In this document: piece after piece, positions 10,864-20,986 of the stretch
Layout: every line of letters begins with the position of its first letter
Position numbering within the stretch: the stretch's first letter is position 1
From: Saksenaea vasiformis B4078
Lineage: Eukaryota; Mucoromycota; Mucoromycetes; Mucorales; Saksenaeaceae
Direction: 5' to 3'
Assembly: GCA_000697055.1 (NCBI GenBank)
Contig: JNDT01001128.1
Coordinates: forward strand, 1 to 29,336
Length of the DNA stretch: 29,336 nucleotides
Made by a program: the position numbers and the translations under genes
Notes under the pieces: model-generated
Database searches by the model: none
Told to the model about the DNA's origin: nothing
The model's input: only the letters and a program-made list of their open reading frames with translations

Positions 10864-11382
10864 ATGGTTGCCACCAGGATTCGTCTTTTCACACTTATCC
10901 TACTTGTCATCATTGCTTGTCATCTCACAATGGTGGTTTCCACACAAAAAGCCGCACGTGGCGGTCGCCGTGGTGGTGCTAGTGCTGGTGGCGGTGGGCA
11001 GTTCGGTATGCTATCACGGATGTCACAGAAGGAATGTCAGAAAACAGGGTTGACGGCAACTGGCCAAGACCAAATAAAAGTGAATCTGGGCAAGATTCGC
11101 AAGGAACAAATGGCAAGTTGGGGGTACTGTGTAACGGCGCCTTTTCGCGCCTTGACTTCATTTCACTCACTCCACTACGCGTAGTTCAAACTTGAAGCAA
11201 TAGAGGAAGTTATCAAAAAGATTCAAAATCTAAACAAGAAATCCGGGATGTCCGATACAGACCAATCAAATACAGATACTTGCATGAATAGGTTGAAGGA
11301 CAAATGCTTCAAGCCCAAATCTGGTGCCAAGACGGGGAAGCCCAAGGCACAAACACCAACAACAACCACCCCGGAAAACTGA
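10864..11382 (+). CDS. Small secreted protein, two exons, 154 aa
   Basis: Exon 1 (10864-11130, 89 codons) and exon 2 (11185-11382, 65 codons plus TGA) join in phase 0 across a 54-nt intron (GTAACG...CGTAG). Residues 1-26 form a clear signal peptide: basic MVATRIR, hydrophobic core LFTLILLVIIACHLTMVV, likely cleavage near VVS-TQ. The mature part starts with a Gly/Arg-rich stretch (about 31-46), then a charged helical region, and ends in a Lys/Thr/Pro tail. With this splice choice the mature protein has four cysteines (58, 89, 122, 130), compatible with two disulfides. A GC-AG donor at 11113 would also stay in frame but remove one cysteine. The ATG at 10864 is preferred over the upstream ATG at 10747 because it directly starts the signal peptide. 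Function unknown; a secreted effector-like or cell-surface protein is possible. Confidence 0.65.
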
Positions 11383-12130
11383 GCGACACCAGAACACAAC
11401 CCTCGCTTAGATCGATCTATGCTAATGTCTTGGCTTTCAGTTAACCTGAGCCATTCTCAATTAAGCTTCCTAACATCCAACTGTCTCCTTTTAACTTTCT
11501 TTGTTACTGTATCAGGAGGACATCACAGGATGTTTAACTTGGTTTCACTACACATGCGCGAATAAATCCACCTGCGTCAATCAAAAAGTCGTTCTCCTTA
11601 AAAAATGACCGTCATCCAATGCACAGACGATGAAACAATGAGCACGCGCGGTTAACTAATACATGTGCACTAACTTTTAAATACGGTGGAGTTCCTCTCT
11701 AGTCTCGCAACATCACAATGGACGCTTGGCTGCCATAAGCCAGTTATTATTCCTGTGGTAACTTTTCTGGTACAGCCAAAAATCCTTTTTTTTTTTTTGG
11801 AAAATGGCATCTGTGTTGTGGCATAAAAAAAAGGGAATGATTGGAGTTGTCAAAGTAATCCAGGTCCCCCCCTGGCTTTCAAAGATCGGGAGCTATCATG
11901 TGGTCCTTAATTTGAAGATCCGACTACAAAGCCAGCGGCGTCAATAATAACACAACAGTTCTTTCTTGTTCTTTTGCCCTCATCTCTCAACCTCACGTCA
12001 TTCTTGTTCACATCTTTGATATCAGCTCTCTCTATTCTCATCTCTTAACATCGCGACGTTCTTGTCCATATCTCTGACAATTTAACCTTTTCACTCTCAA
12101 TATTGCAAACACTCTTTTTTTCGCGTCTTG
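11383..12130. other. 3' flank and intergenic region
   Basis: No supported ORF. It contains homopolymer T (about 11789-11800) and A runs, and at 11718 a short copy of the sequence seen at 10297. Nothing else was recognised. Confidence 0.5.
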
Positions 12131-12257
12131 CTACCCTATCTTCCTCGTTGACAATGATGGCACGGAGGCGTAATTGCAAGAAAAAAATGGGATGAGTCTT
12201 TGGAATACGATAACGCCTGTAAGAAGTGACGCAAACGGAACGACTATTTGAACAAGT

Positions 12258-12617
12258 TGATGGCACAGAAGAATAGCGTCTGTAACAAAAGGCTGGACGA
12301 GTTCGCGAGATTCGGGACGAATGCCGCGCTCGAAACGACCGACTGAACAGTTCGGAGTACAGAACAACGTCTGCAACAAGAGGTCGGGCGAGTTCGCGAG
12401 AATCGGCACAAAATTTAAGGGGTGCCGTGCTCGGAACGACCGATTAGTCAGAGACGAGGCTGCACGGCATTCGAGGCCGACTCGAGTTCGTACGGTTTCT
12501 CCAACAGCAGCATCTAGAAGACATAGATTTTCTTCGACGATGCGGCTTACGTTTTTAAAAAATGAAAATAAAATTAAATTTGCAAAACACATCCAGTCTC
12601 AATCAAGAAATGAATAG
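12258..12617 (+). CDS. Possible basic protein with internally duplicated segment, degraded
   Basis: A 98-codon open frame (12321-12617) holds VCNKRSGEFAR. The preceding bases (12258-12345) encode in another frame the parallel VCNKRLDEFAR, and both are followed by diverged copies of the same ~90-bp DNA unit ending in a GCTCG-AACGACCGA block. The unit is thus a tandem duplication, and the two copies are now out of frame or separated by a TGA (12345). Arg/Lys-rich composition. The family is unknown and an intact gene is doubtful. Confidence 0.3.
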
Positions 12618-13637
12618 CTAGATGATAAATCAAATCTTCTCTTTTTCAAGCACGGTCATTAGTAAGGTTTTTATAGTGAACTGGTTACTTCTCCATAGAA
12701 AAAAGTGTGAGCTATGTTAGCACGTTTGTAAGTGTCAATGGTTGTGATGAAAAGGATAAGGACTTCTAAATACTTTCCTGTGGAATAATATATATATATA
12801 TATATCGCCAAGTGTCGCGCTTGTATCTGAAAACAGATGCCGTAAGCTAGCCAAAGTGATTGAGCTCATGTTGCCCCGACATGCGAAGGAACACCAGTTG
12901 TCATACCGTCCCTTCAGAGATTATGAAAATCAGCCCGTCTGGAAGCGCGTCTTATACTACCATACAAGATGCCCCGTTTGTCTTCACCAGCTCCACTATT
13001 ACAAGATCAAGGATGTGAGGCCAATTATCTAGGCGATAATCATCACCTCCGAATTTGACGGAAATGATCAAGCTTACTGAAAAACATAGCAAATGTTCTT
13101 CACAGGGCTACCAGGATCTCAGCATGTGAAATAGAAAAACAGCGAAAACATAAAAAACATTTGTTCTTGCAAATGAGCTCAAATCGAAGAGAAAGAAGAA
13201 TGAAGTGTCTTATATGGGAAGGCCGTTTCTCCAGATCAGTGTCAAACTTTCCAAGAAAGCAAGGAAGCTGAATGCTTAGATGACTATGTTATCGGCGTTC
13301 TTTCCTTCAGCTAAATACGAAGGATCCCAAGCACTTTTGCAGATTATGATCATTAGACATATTGATGGTTCTAATCTACGAAGGTTGTTCTGGAGCCGGG
13401 GGAAAAAAAAAAAAATAAGAAAAGTTATAGCTTACGACGGTGCTTGGCTAAAGTTCCTTCCCAGTGGTGATGTTTATGGCGTTCGCCATCAAACATATTG
13501 AGGTTTGTGCTCGAGAGGATCACAATACCGAAGATCTACGAAGGATAAATGATGCACAATAAGATTTCTTTTCTGCTTTTACAAAGACCGACGGCGACCA
13601 CACTTTTATTGCGGTAAGTGAGTTAAAGGCTGTTAAA
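12618..13637. other. Intergenic with (TA)n and a possible coding relic
   Basis: A (TA)n run lies at 12788-12805. Bases about 12840-13030 keep one plus-strand frame open with a protein-like stretch containing RFDYENQ-type text and CPVCLHQL, and another open stretch lies at 13280-13501. Both are bounded by stops with no clear splice sites. They may be relics of one decayed gene. Confidence 0.3.
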
Positions 13638-13668
13638 TCAGCCACAAAGGTCAATTTTGACATCAACG

Positions 13669-13920
13669 CTATTGTTTGTTCGATCCATAGTAACCATTCG
13701 AGGATGAACCCTTGGAGTCATACGAAGGAGGAGGATTGTACCTGGCATAGCCATCGCCCGAGTTGTAATAAGTCGAACCGTCCGCATTCTGGTAGTAATA
13801 AGAACCATCCGCGTTCGAGTAGTGGTAAGCTCCTCCAGGAGCGGTGGAGGGACCACGGTTACACCAGTGGTTCCCTTGATCGTTGGTGCCGTATGGGTGT
13901 TCGTTTGAATTGCGGTCCAT
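13669..13920 (-). CDS. 83-aa Gly/Tyr/Asn/Ser-rich small protein, paralogue 1
   Basis: A single-exon 83-codon ORF starting MDRNSN after a pyrimidine-rich leader. It has a conserved core QGNHWCNRG (15-23), then AYHYSNADGSYYYQNADGST (31-50), a near-duplicated YxNxxGS unit, and a flexible Ser/Gly/Tyr tail ending SNKQ. It is about 70% identical by hand count (58 of 83) and identical in length to the gene at 22524-22775. No signal peptide or membrane segment. From memory, uncharacterised fungal proteins with the QGNHxC...HYSNxxGSYYY core occur in Mucoromycota and basidiomycetes; their role is unknown. The single Cys and low-complexity Tyr/Ser/Asn repeats suggest a small, mostly disordered protein. 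DNA similarity with the paralogue continues about 30 bases beyond the stop. Confidence 0.8.
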   Translation of the reverse strand: MDRNSNEHPYGTNDQGNHWCNRGPSTAPGGAYHYSNADGSYYYQNADGSTYYNSGDGYARYNPPPSYDSKGSSSNGYYGSNKQ

Positions 13921-15237
13921 ACTAGGGAGATTAAAAAGAAAGAGATAGAAGAAAATTTAACCATGCGCCCTCTTTTCCATTTAAAGCGGAATCACAGTGA
14001 CACATTGAGAAAAAAAAGCTGTTTTGCGCCAGTTATTCTTTTTCCTTTACTTTGCCACACTCCCACGATTGATCAGGAATTCACGAATGTTCCCTTTCTA
14101 ATCTTTGTTTGCTTAAGTATGTTGATGACTCCCCATCGTGTCCGTTAAAACTGTCAAGTGGATCTCTACTGCTACCCGTGAGCAAGAGGAAGCTGTCTAC
14201 GTTAGTTCCTCCCTGAATGATATTTCCCGATACTGGGAAGTAGCAACTTCAAATGGAGGCTGGTAGATAACAAACAAGGATTCACTATAAGAGGTGAGAC
14301 GTCTGTTCGTAAAGAGTATCGATTACAATCAGATAGGATCTAACCATATATAGAAATACGGGCCTGAGAAGCGGGAAGTGGCCCGACATCTCTGAAACAG
14401 CTTCCACACTTTTACATTATCTAGAGCAGTCATTTAAAAGTAACGACCGTAAAGGGGCCCCCTCACTTGAAACTCAGAAATAGATCTGACACAGCGTCTG
14501 TCTGAAACCACGTAAAGAAAAGGTACAGGACTTCCGGATGAACTCTGCGCTTTTGAAGCATTCCAGGAATTAATTTTTATGCTGCTAAAGTCAATTTTGT
14601 ATCTACGTACTGTCGCATTGCTTGCCAAAGTGTTATTGTGATGAAAGCTATGTTTCATTGTAATTCTCATGAAGCGTGTTTATGCTATCAGACTAAGCTA
14701 AATCAAGCATTGTTCTGAGAACAATTTGGTGCAGTTGTCGTTTGTGGAGAAGCGGACTTGATTTTCTTGCGAACGTTGTATAGACCTTTCATGACAGAGA
14801 GGACATAGAGAACGTTGTGAATGTGATGACGCTATGTGGGTTACGTTGTTTAGGTCGAATGACTGCACACCGTGTCCACCTTATTTAGCAATGTTCCTGT
14901 AAATTCGGTGATTAGGCCCCTCCCCCACATGGTTGCACTCAGTTTACTTACTCTACCCGGAACCTGATGGTAATCTTGGAGGTGATTGATCAATATGTTA
15001 TACCCGAGAATCGTATTTGACAAAGATGGACATGTCTCCGGGCAAAGTATCCGTTATCAGTTCAAAAAAAAAACAGGTTGAAAATGGTGTTGACTTGTTG
15101 AAGGACGTCCCACTCCTGTTCATTCAACGTGTACGCTTGTAGTCAAGAAATTCCTCTGCATGTCATGCTGTATGATCTCGACATCTCCAGCAACCTCTGT
15201 AGTGGTCAAGACGCGAGGGAGACGAATGAATCATTGT
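13921..15237. other. Intergenic, possible faint transposase relic
   Basis: No supported gene. On the minus strand around 15040-15130 a short open run containing NEQEWDVLQQVNTIFNL resembles the region before the hAT dimerisation part (compare DEKEWENLAKMKDML of the element at 27.5 kb), but it is bounded by stops. This is a weak hint only. Confidence 0.3.
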
Positions 15238-16204
15238 CTACGACTTGACGAAAACGGCGCAGAATTGTATCTGTTGGTAAATTAGATCTTTTTTCCGACG
15301 CCAAAACTGGTTTTTATGTTTTAGGAACTGGAACTGGAGCCGAGCGACAGGGGTAATCTTATGCTTTGTTGCGCCCGTAGCTTCGCGCACCGCATTTTGG
15401 TGCCATATAAATGACATGTCTATCTCACTCAAGCGAAAAAACCCATACTTTGATGTCGAGACTGAAGGTTCCGACAGTGAATCCATCGCTTTCTTCAATC
15501 CCGAACCCCTAGCAAAATAAATGTGCTCTTTCAGAGATTCCATGTCGGCCCAGCGGATCTTTGGTTCATTAGGACTAAGAAAAAGTCTACTGGGCGCACG
15601 GATATGGTACATGTTGTCCTTGTAGTTGAACCATAATCCTTCCTTTTTAAAAGAAAGATTCAGTGATAAGTTTATTAGAGAAAACGTTTACAGGCATTGT
15701 TTACTCTACCTACCAAACTACAAAATGCCATATCATTGTATGGGTACCTTTCCCCAAAAGCAGACAGTGCATTCTCCGGATCGGCTGGGCGGGCATTTTT
15801 CTATTTTTTTTTTTTTTTACCGTCTACGGAAACTTGATTTTAACTGTTTCCATGTCTATGATACTTACTGTAGACAATCCTGTTATATATTGGTCTAGTT
15901 TCCGAGGTCGTTTTCCGGTCTAAAAAAGAAAAAAAAAAAGCAAGATGGATCACGAAGACGCCGTTATCATTTGGTTACTTGATATTCACCATACCTTTAC
16001 TTCCAGCAATCGTTCCATCAATGTACGAAGTTTCTTCAAATCCAGTGCTGATGTAGGCAGTCTCAGGGAATCAAGTTTGTCGGCAGCGTACAACCCGTCG
16101 CCAACTAACTGTAACTCCATGACTTCGCCTTCAATGCCAGCTATTTGTATAGGGCACACCTTGATCGTCGTGGCATATGAATGTTTCAAGTAATGATTCG
16201 CCAT
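15238..16204 (-). CDS. Unrecognised four-exon gene, paralogue B (poly-A frame slip)
   Basis: Not recognised; possibly a dispersed gene or transposon family. Four minus-strand exons: 16204-15995 (70 codons, including CPIQIAGIEGE and LRLPTSALDLKKLRTLMERL), 15919-15869, 15823-15748 (including CTVCFWGK) and 15642-15238 (YKDNMYHIRAPSRLFLSPNE, then ESLKEHIYFA, ending VFVKS). Introns of 75, 45 and 105 nt have GTATGG, GTAAGT and GTACCC donors and AG acceptors after T-rich tracts. Exon 3 holds a run of 15 A that puts its two halves one base out of frame relative to paralogue A, so the product is probably disrupted. A TGA lies just upstream of the chosen ATG, but a neighbouring frame (about 16205-16275, reading EKVLRESKAIVDILW) continues coding-like text, so the true start may lie further up, past a second frameshift. 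Confidence 0.5.
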
Positions 16205-16284
16205 AAAATGTCCACGATAGCCTTTGATTCACGGAGTACTTTTTCGATTATCCTTAAAATACTTCGAAAGAAAAGAACCTTTTT

Positions 16285-16406
16285 CTTAGGAGCCATACCA
16301 AACTCTGGCCCAGAGACCAATAAGGCTTAGGGTAGTTTCGGTGGGTGTGCGCTCGTGCAAGGTATTGCTCCAAAATGTGCAGGTCGGATTAGGTATGGCT
16401 CCTAAG
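16285..16406. mobile_element. 122-bp inverted-repeat element (MITE-like)
   Basis: A perfect 15-bp terminal inverted repeat: CTTAGGAGCCATACC at 16285-16299 and GGTATGGCTCCTAAG at 16392-16406. There is no coding capacity. It lies just upstream of the coding-like text of paralogue B. The flanks show no convincing 8-bp or TA target duplication. The ends resemble, but are not the same as, the TAGGGCTCCTAA ends of the hAT family in this window. Confidence 0.65.
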
Positions 16407-16528
16407 AGATCTGTACAAAATAAGCAGCATAGTCAGCACTTTTTTTTTGGGACGACTTCAGACTTTACCATCTAATGCGGATCAGAGCGGTAACGTGTGC
16501 CAATGTCATTAAACACGGGACCAGGTGA

Positions 16529-17243
16529 TCAACAAGCTTGTACGCTCATGGTTACCATATGAAGAAACAGGAGATTCACAAATAAGGCGGAATGTAGTAA
16601 GCGAATATCGGACAACTCTGGTGAACATGGCAGAGGTGGAGGTGTTGCCACTGAGACCCCGGTTGGGTCATCATTCGTCCAGAGAAATACCGGTGGATCC
16701 TCAAGTTTTGTCGTGATAAGCAATTCAATGATAATCCCTTCATTGTAATTCGCTGAGAGACGAATTTCTTTTTTGATCACTGATGTTTCGTTGATGGATA
16801 TGCTTGAGGTCGGGATGGTTCGGTGGTGTAATTGGTAGCAAAATAAATATGTTCTTTCAAAGACTCCATGCCAGCCTGGCGGATTTTCGGCTTGTTGGGA
16901 CTAAGGACAAATTTATTGTCGCACGAATATGGTACACGTTGTCCTTGTAGGTAAACCGTAATCTTTCCTTTTTCCAAAACAAAGGACTGAGTGAGAACGA
17001 GTTATTAAGGACATCCTTTTTCTCTGCCTACCGGACTATAAAACGCCGTGTCATCATATGGATATCTCTCCTGGAAAGCAGACAATGGCCTCTCCAGTCG
17101 ATCCATCGATGGAACATTCTTCTATGGTTTTTTCCTTTAGCGTCTATGGGAATATGGTCTTAACTATTTCCACGTCTATGATACTTACAGTCGGAGATCG
17201 CATTATATACTCATCTACTTCCCGAGTCGCCTTCTCTAGCTAA
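16529..17243 (-). pseudogene. Paralogue A of the 15.2-kb gene, broken
   Basis: Matches the last three exons of paralogue B in order on the same strand: an exon ending at 17189 (REVDEYIMRSPT), a 45-nt intron (17144-17188) of the same length and donor as in B, an exon from 17143 (ECSIDGSTGE...VCFPG), and an exon with YKDNVYHIRA and ESLKEHIYFA (about 16970-16840). The donor after VCFPG is mutated (GATATC in place of GTACCC), and a frameshift separates YKDNVYHIRA from the SPNKPKIRQAGMESLKEH part. Downstream, 16780-16529 is open with a protein-like stretch (VFLWTNDDPTGVS). The first exon of B is not found upstream of A. Confidence 0.55.
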
Positions 17244-17700
17244 ACAAAGACAGGTTCAGTAGACTATGTCTATCAAAATTTTCTGGTTATACACCACCAA
17301 CATTTAGAGGACTAGCTTCCCCTATAACGAAGGGCCCGTTGTTCTCAAATTTATCTACATGATCAGCAAACGAAAAAGCTTGCTCGGGCAATTGCGGTGC
17401 CAGTGATATGAAGTCTATGGTGGCGGCTGCGATGGACGTTTCTTATATTGATCGAATCGGCCATGGAGCAGATCGTACCACAGACTTGTAAAAGTTAACG
17501 ATGACAAAGGTATCAACGGAGAGATCAGAGGTAATAGAGATGCTAGATGAACCAAAAGGAATAAGTCCGACAACTGATAAATTGGCACGACTGATAGATT
17601 GTTCTTTTTGCTGTGAGCGTCGTATCGACTTTGTAGAGCGAGACATATTCGTGACATATGGTGATGCGTGGGATTACTAATCACTTTGCTTCAATAATTT
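17244..17700. other. Unassigned spacer with minus-strand open stretches
   Basis: Two overlapping minus-strand ORFs (17443-17646 and 17415-17684) and a following open stretch (to about 17300) look weakly protein-like. They could form the 5' part of paralogue A in a rearranged form. The products are not recognised and no firm gene is called. Confidence 0.3.
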
Positions 17701-18560
17701 ATGGCAATGTTCCTCAGCCCTGGAATCTATTTCCGTAACGAAGACGACTTGTTTGGGATTACCGTGGACTTCTCAACAGTCCAATATGCGGGATTCATGA
17801 AGGCGTACAAGCAGTTTACAGGAGGGAACGACGGTGTGAACTATGTCAAAGACTGCTATATGTGTATTATGTGCAATACGTCCAGCGTACGGCGGTCATC
17901 AGACCCTTATTCCGAAAGTACGGCAAGACGATTTCAAGAAGAGCGCACAGCACCTACATTTTGTAAGAGAATTCCAGGAGTTTGAGAAAATATGCGAGGA
18001 AAACGTCCAAAAATTTTCTGGAGTGGAGCACAATGAAATGGTGGAAACACAAGGAGGATCGTGAACGATCATTCCATGCATATCTGTGATGAAACCTTCT
18101 CCCTTTAGCCATCCTACACGCACAGCGAATGCTATTGAGTCATTCTATAGCAACCTGTATGGAATTATAAGGAAGAAACGATCGCTGACAAGAAACTTGG
18201 AGCTGTTACAGTAAGCAAGATCATGAGGTATCATTCAAGCACTGTGCGGATGGTGGTATGACCTATTACAAGTGAAAGAGCACTTCCAAAGTCAGAACGG
18301 TTAAGAGACGCAGAAAGGAGGATAGGAGAGTGTGAAGACAAAAAAAAAAGAAAGAAAACAGGCAAGAAAAGCGAGAAGTACGTAAACGATGGTCAAGCGC
18401 CAGATACAGTAACGACTTTGTCAAGAGCAAACTCTTCGAAAAAGCCACCTCCACCCCCCAAAAAACCAATGCCCAAACTACACATATCTTCAAAGTCCGT
18501 TGGCAACGACATGTATTAACAAGATATGTATACGTGTAAAGTTGGAAGCTCCCGTTTTTA
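17701..18560 (+). pseudogene. MULE/IS256-like transposase C-terminal remnant
   Basis: Coding-like text is spread over three plus-strand frames: 17701-17860 (MAMFLSPGIYFRNEDDLFGI to NDGVNYVKDCY), 17860-18060 (VRQDDFKKSAQHLHFVREFQ, EKICEENVQKF) and 18090-18230 (TRTANAIESFYSNLYGIIRK), then a Lys-rich tail with NDGQAPDT and a PPPPPKKP run (18390-18480). A T-NAIES motif near the C-terminus is characteristic of the MULE/IS256 (Transposase_mut) group. At least two frameshifts and several stops show it is dead. Confidence 0.45.
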
Positions 18561-18754
18561 ACTAATCTATTGCCGGAAGCCCAAGATGGGCAGGATATCC
18601 AGGAAATAAGCCGCCCAGTTGTCGATACGCTTGATGATCTGTTGGAGCAGTCATATTCCCTTCCAGATAGTAGCACGTCTGTGATTTCTTAAATCCAAAT
18701 GCCCGAACGTCTTGCTGAATTAGCCGCCGTCTGAGATCTTACTTCTTTTGATAT

Positions 18755-19830
18755 TTCCATCATTGGGTGATTCACTTACTCCATGTTTTGATGAAAGTAA
18801 CTAATTTGATAAAGTCCTGCTGGATGCGTTCTTTGGTTACAGCAAGAATGATAAGGCTTTGACGATTAGAGCTTCCAATAAGCTGAGACAAGTTGTGTGG
18901 GAAGAGACAGAATTCAAGGCTGAGATGAATGATGTACAGCACCTTTTCGAAAGCTACATTGAAAAAAAAAAGAAGGTCCAACCCTTTTCAGTCAATGACT
19001 GCGATCCAGCAGCATAAACGACTATCCTGTCAGTGTAAACCTTCAATTGCGGGGCTAAATAATACCTCCAACGCCGTCATGCAATATATCAACCCATATG
19101 ATGTGAAAAAGCAAAAGAGCAACAAAAGGTTATAATGGAAGGTTTTTCAGCGTGACTTGCAGAGAAGATCCAGAATAAAGAACCGCGAAAATGCAGCCGC
19201 TGCCATCAGAACGCTTCAAAATACGTTGGGATCGTCAGAACGCTGTGCTTCCTATTTTATGGGATCAGTCCAACAACTACCAGATGTCTGATAAGGTCCG
19301 ATTTCCTTAGCAATTTACACTCAATAATGCGATACACGTTATCCACGCCAAAATACGTTCAACTGCAAAGGTGATGAACATTCTACGCTGAGGCTACAGC
19401 GCCTATGGTGGATCCGTTCCCGCTCATGCGTTTTGGTTACCTGCAAAGTTATATAAACACGTTGATTCATGCCGACATTGAACATTCTCATGCTCTCGCA
19501 GAAGATAGTACACATATGGCGGTTGGTAAAAGCGAGGACCGAAGACGTGGTGTGTTCCAGCCCATAGTGCAAACGATGGTTTATATCCTGCCCTGCGGAT
19601 CAAGGCACCATCGAAGGTCCCGGTTGTTTGCGGAAACAATCTAGATAGATAGGAACGATAGACAATAGATCTTTTAAGCTACGAATAAAGTAGTGCGGCC
19701 TAAGTGGGTCATTATCCACCTCTGGGGTGCGAGTAGAGCCAACCAGGTTTGGGTTAGGGACAACACGCAATAGCATAATATTATTTTACAAATAAAAGTA
19801 TCATCACCTCTGATTAATTCATCCTGATAT
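18755..19830 (+). pseudogene. Second copy of the 5.0-6.3 kb transposon remnant
   Basis: Bases 18755-18970 match 4977-5188 and 18979-19507 match 5703-6235, without the solo LTR. The Trp codon in RQVVWEETEF (TGG at about 18900) is TGA in copy 1. Copy 2 has its own TAA at about 18805 and frame breaks after about 19010. The first copy continues AATACTGTAGAAATAAAG, but here about 275 extra bases (about 19508-19785) lie between the two parts of that sequence. Both copies are dead; they help date each other's lesions. Confidence 0.55.
19508..19785. repeat. ~275-bp segment absent from the 5-6 kb copy
   Basis: Comparison with 6220-6250 shows extra sequence here. It contains GCGGCCTAAGTGGGTCATT (about 19696), weakly like a tRNA A box, and AGGTTTGGGTTAGG (about 19746), weakly like a B box. 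It could be a tRNA-derived SINE, or copy 1 may carry a deletion. No target duplication was identified. Confidence 0.3.
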
Positions 19831-20290
19831 TCAGTACGTAACGAACATATTTATATGTATTCAACTGCAACATATTTGTATTCACATGAATTACGGATAA
19901 CTTTCTTAGTTACTTTCAGCATAACCGTGTCCGTATTGCCAAATATAGAAAATCAAAACCGTGACTCTAATCCTTACATATTGATTTTGCTTGCGAATGA
20001 ATGGATTTATCACAACGGTCACAAAAGTTGTATAATGATGCAAACAGCAAACAGTGTCAATAGACAACTCTTTTTCGATACCTTTCGTAACTATAGATAT
20101 TCACCCAACTCAGCTTACCTAAACCCTTGAGTCATCTTTTCACTGAAAAACCGCTGGCTAAGTGAAGCTTGGGGAACTTCGTTAGGCATTGGAAAACACG
20201 GCGCCGTCGGGGTGCTCAAAAGTTGAAAGGTCTATATAATGAAATTCTGGAAGTAATTGTGCAGGGTCGCAGTGTGCCGGAGAAAGCTAA
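19831..20290. other. Intergenic, no supported gene
   Basis: Short ORFs only. Bases 19977-20020 resemble 8088-8130. The end of the region leads into the inverted duplication. Confidence 0.45.
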
Positions 20291-20640
20291 GCAAGCGGTA
20301 AAAAGCGTGAGACAAACCCACGAGAACAAGTACCTGATCTTAATCATGCTGTCACAAAGTTAGACACTCATCATTTGCAGCATACTGAAAGCAGTAACTC
20401 CACAAAATATGGCAGCCAAAACATTAGGGGAGATTGGGCTTCCTAATACCGAACCGACTATATCGACAACCGTACTGAACTGCGCCGAACTGTACCGTTG
20501 GAGACCTAGAGGAGATTACATAGACGATGACAAAACCGAAGTTGTCGTAGGCAAAATTGCGTCAATCGATAAGGCGTAAGTTTTGCTTGAGTGAAGTATC
20601 AGACAATTTCCGCTGATATCGACATTTGTAGCCATACTGC
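20290..20640 (+). repeat. Left arm of a ~350-bp inverted duplication
   Basis: Aligns with the reverse complement of about 23325-22975, interrupted in both arms at the same base by a mini-hAT. Shared blocks include ATCTTAATC, CACAAAGT-AGACACTC, TTGCAGCATACTGAAA, AAAATTGC-TCAATCGAT and GAGTGAAGTAT. One frame keeps a similar peptide in both arms (TLIICSILKAVTPQN here, TLVTCSILKMIISQD there), so the unit may derive from a coding sequence. Confidence 0.7.
20435..20508 (+). mobile_element. 74-bp mini-hAT (TIR-to-TIR derivative)
   Basis: Starts TGGGCTTCCTAATACCGA, the left end of the hAT element at 24981 with two changes, and ends CCGTTGGAGACCTA, close to the right end seen at 370-382. It is flanked by GGGGAGAT (20427-20434) and GAGGAGAT (20509-20516), an 8-bp hAT-type target duplication with one mismatch. 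Confidence 0.75.
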
Positions 20641-20986
20641 TACTCGTGTGTCCGCACTTTAAGTGGACACAGTAACGATTCTGTATTTCATACAATAATC
20701 TTCTCGCTTTCATAAGTACAGGCGGATACTACGATAGGTCCAGTCGAACGTTTTCCGCATAAAATATTTGTATTGTCGTTTACTATATTACCTTCGCTAC
20801 ATCAAGCTATAACCGATAAGTGTAATAATAATCAGAACATACTCGGGTACTATTTCTCAATGCAACGGTGCATGTTACTACAACATTTGCTTTCAGTTGG
20901 ACGGAGTCAACTTGGCAACTGAGAAACAACAGTAACAAGCCGGGCAATCGAATGCTGAACAACTCGGAGACCAAGAAAAAGAGGGC

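Noticed and set aside
12131..12592. 153-codon minus-strand ORF
   Set aside because: Antisense to the duplicated plus-strand unit; no domain, and the internal repeat is better explained on the plus strand, though neither strand is certain.
15780..15823. Poly-T tract as a retrotransposon tail
   Set aside because: It is the A15 run of exon 3 of a minus-strand gene, with a normal codon run at the same place in its tandem paralogue.
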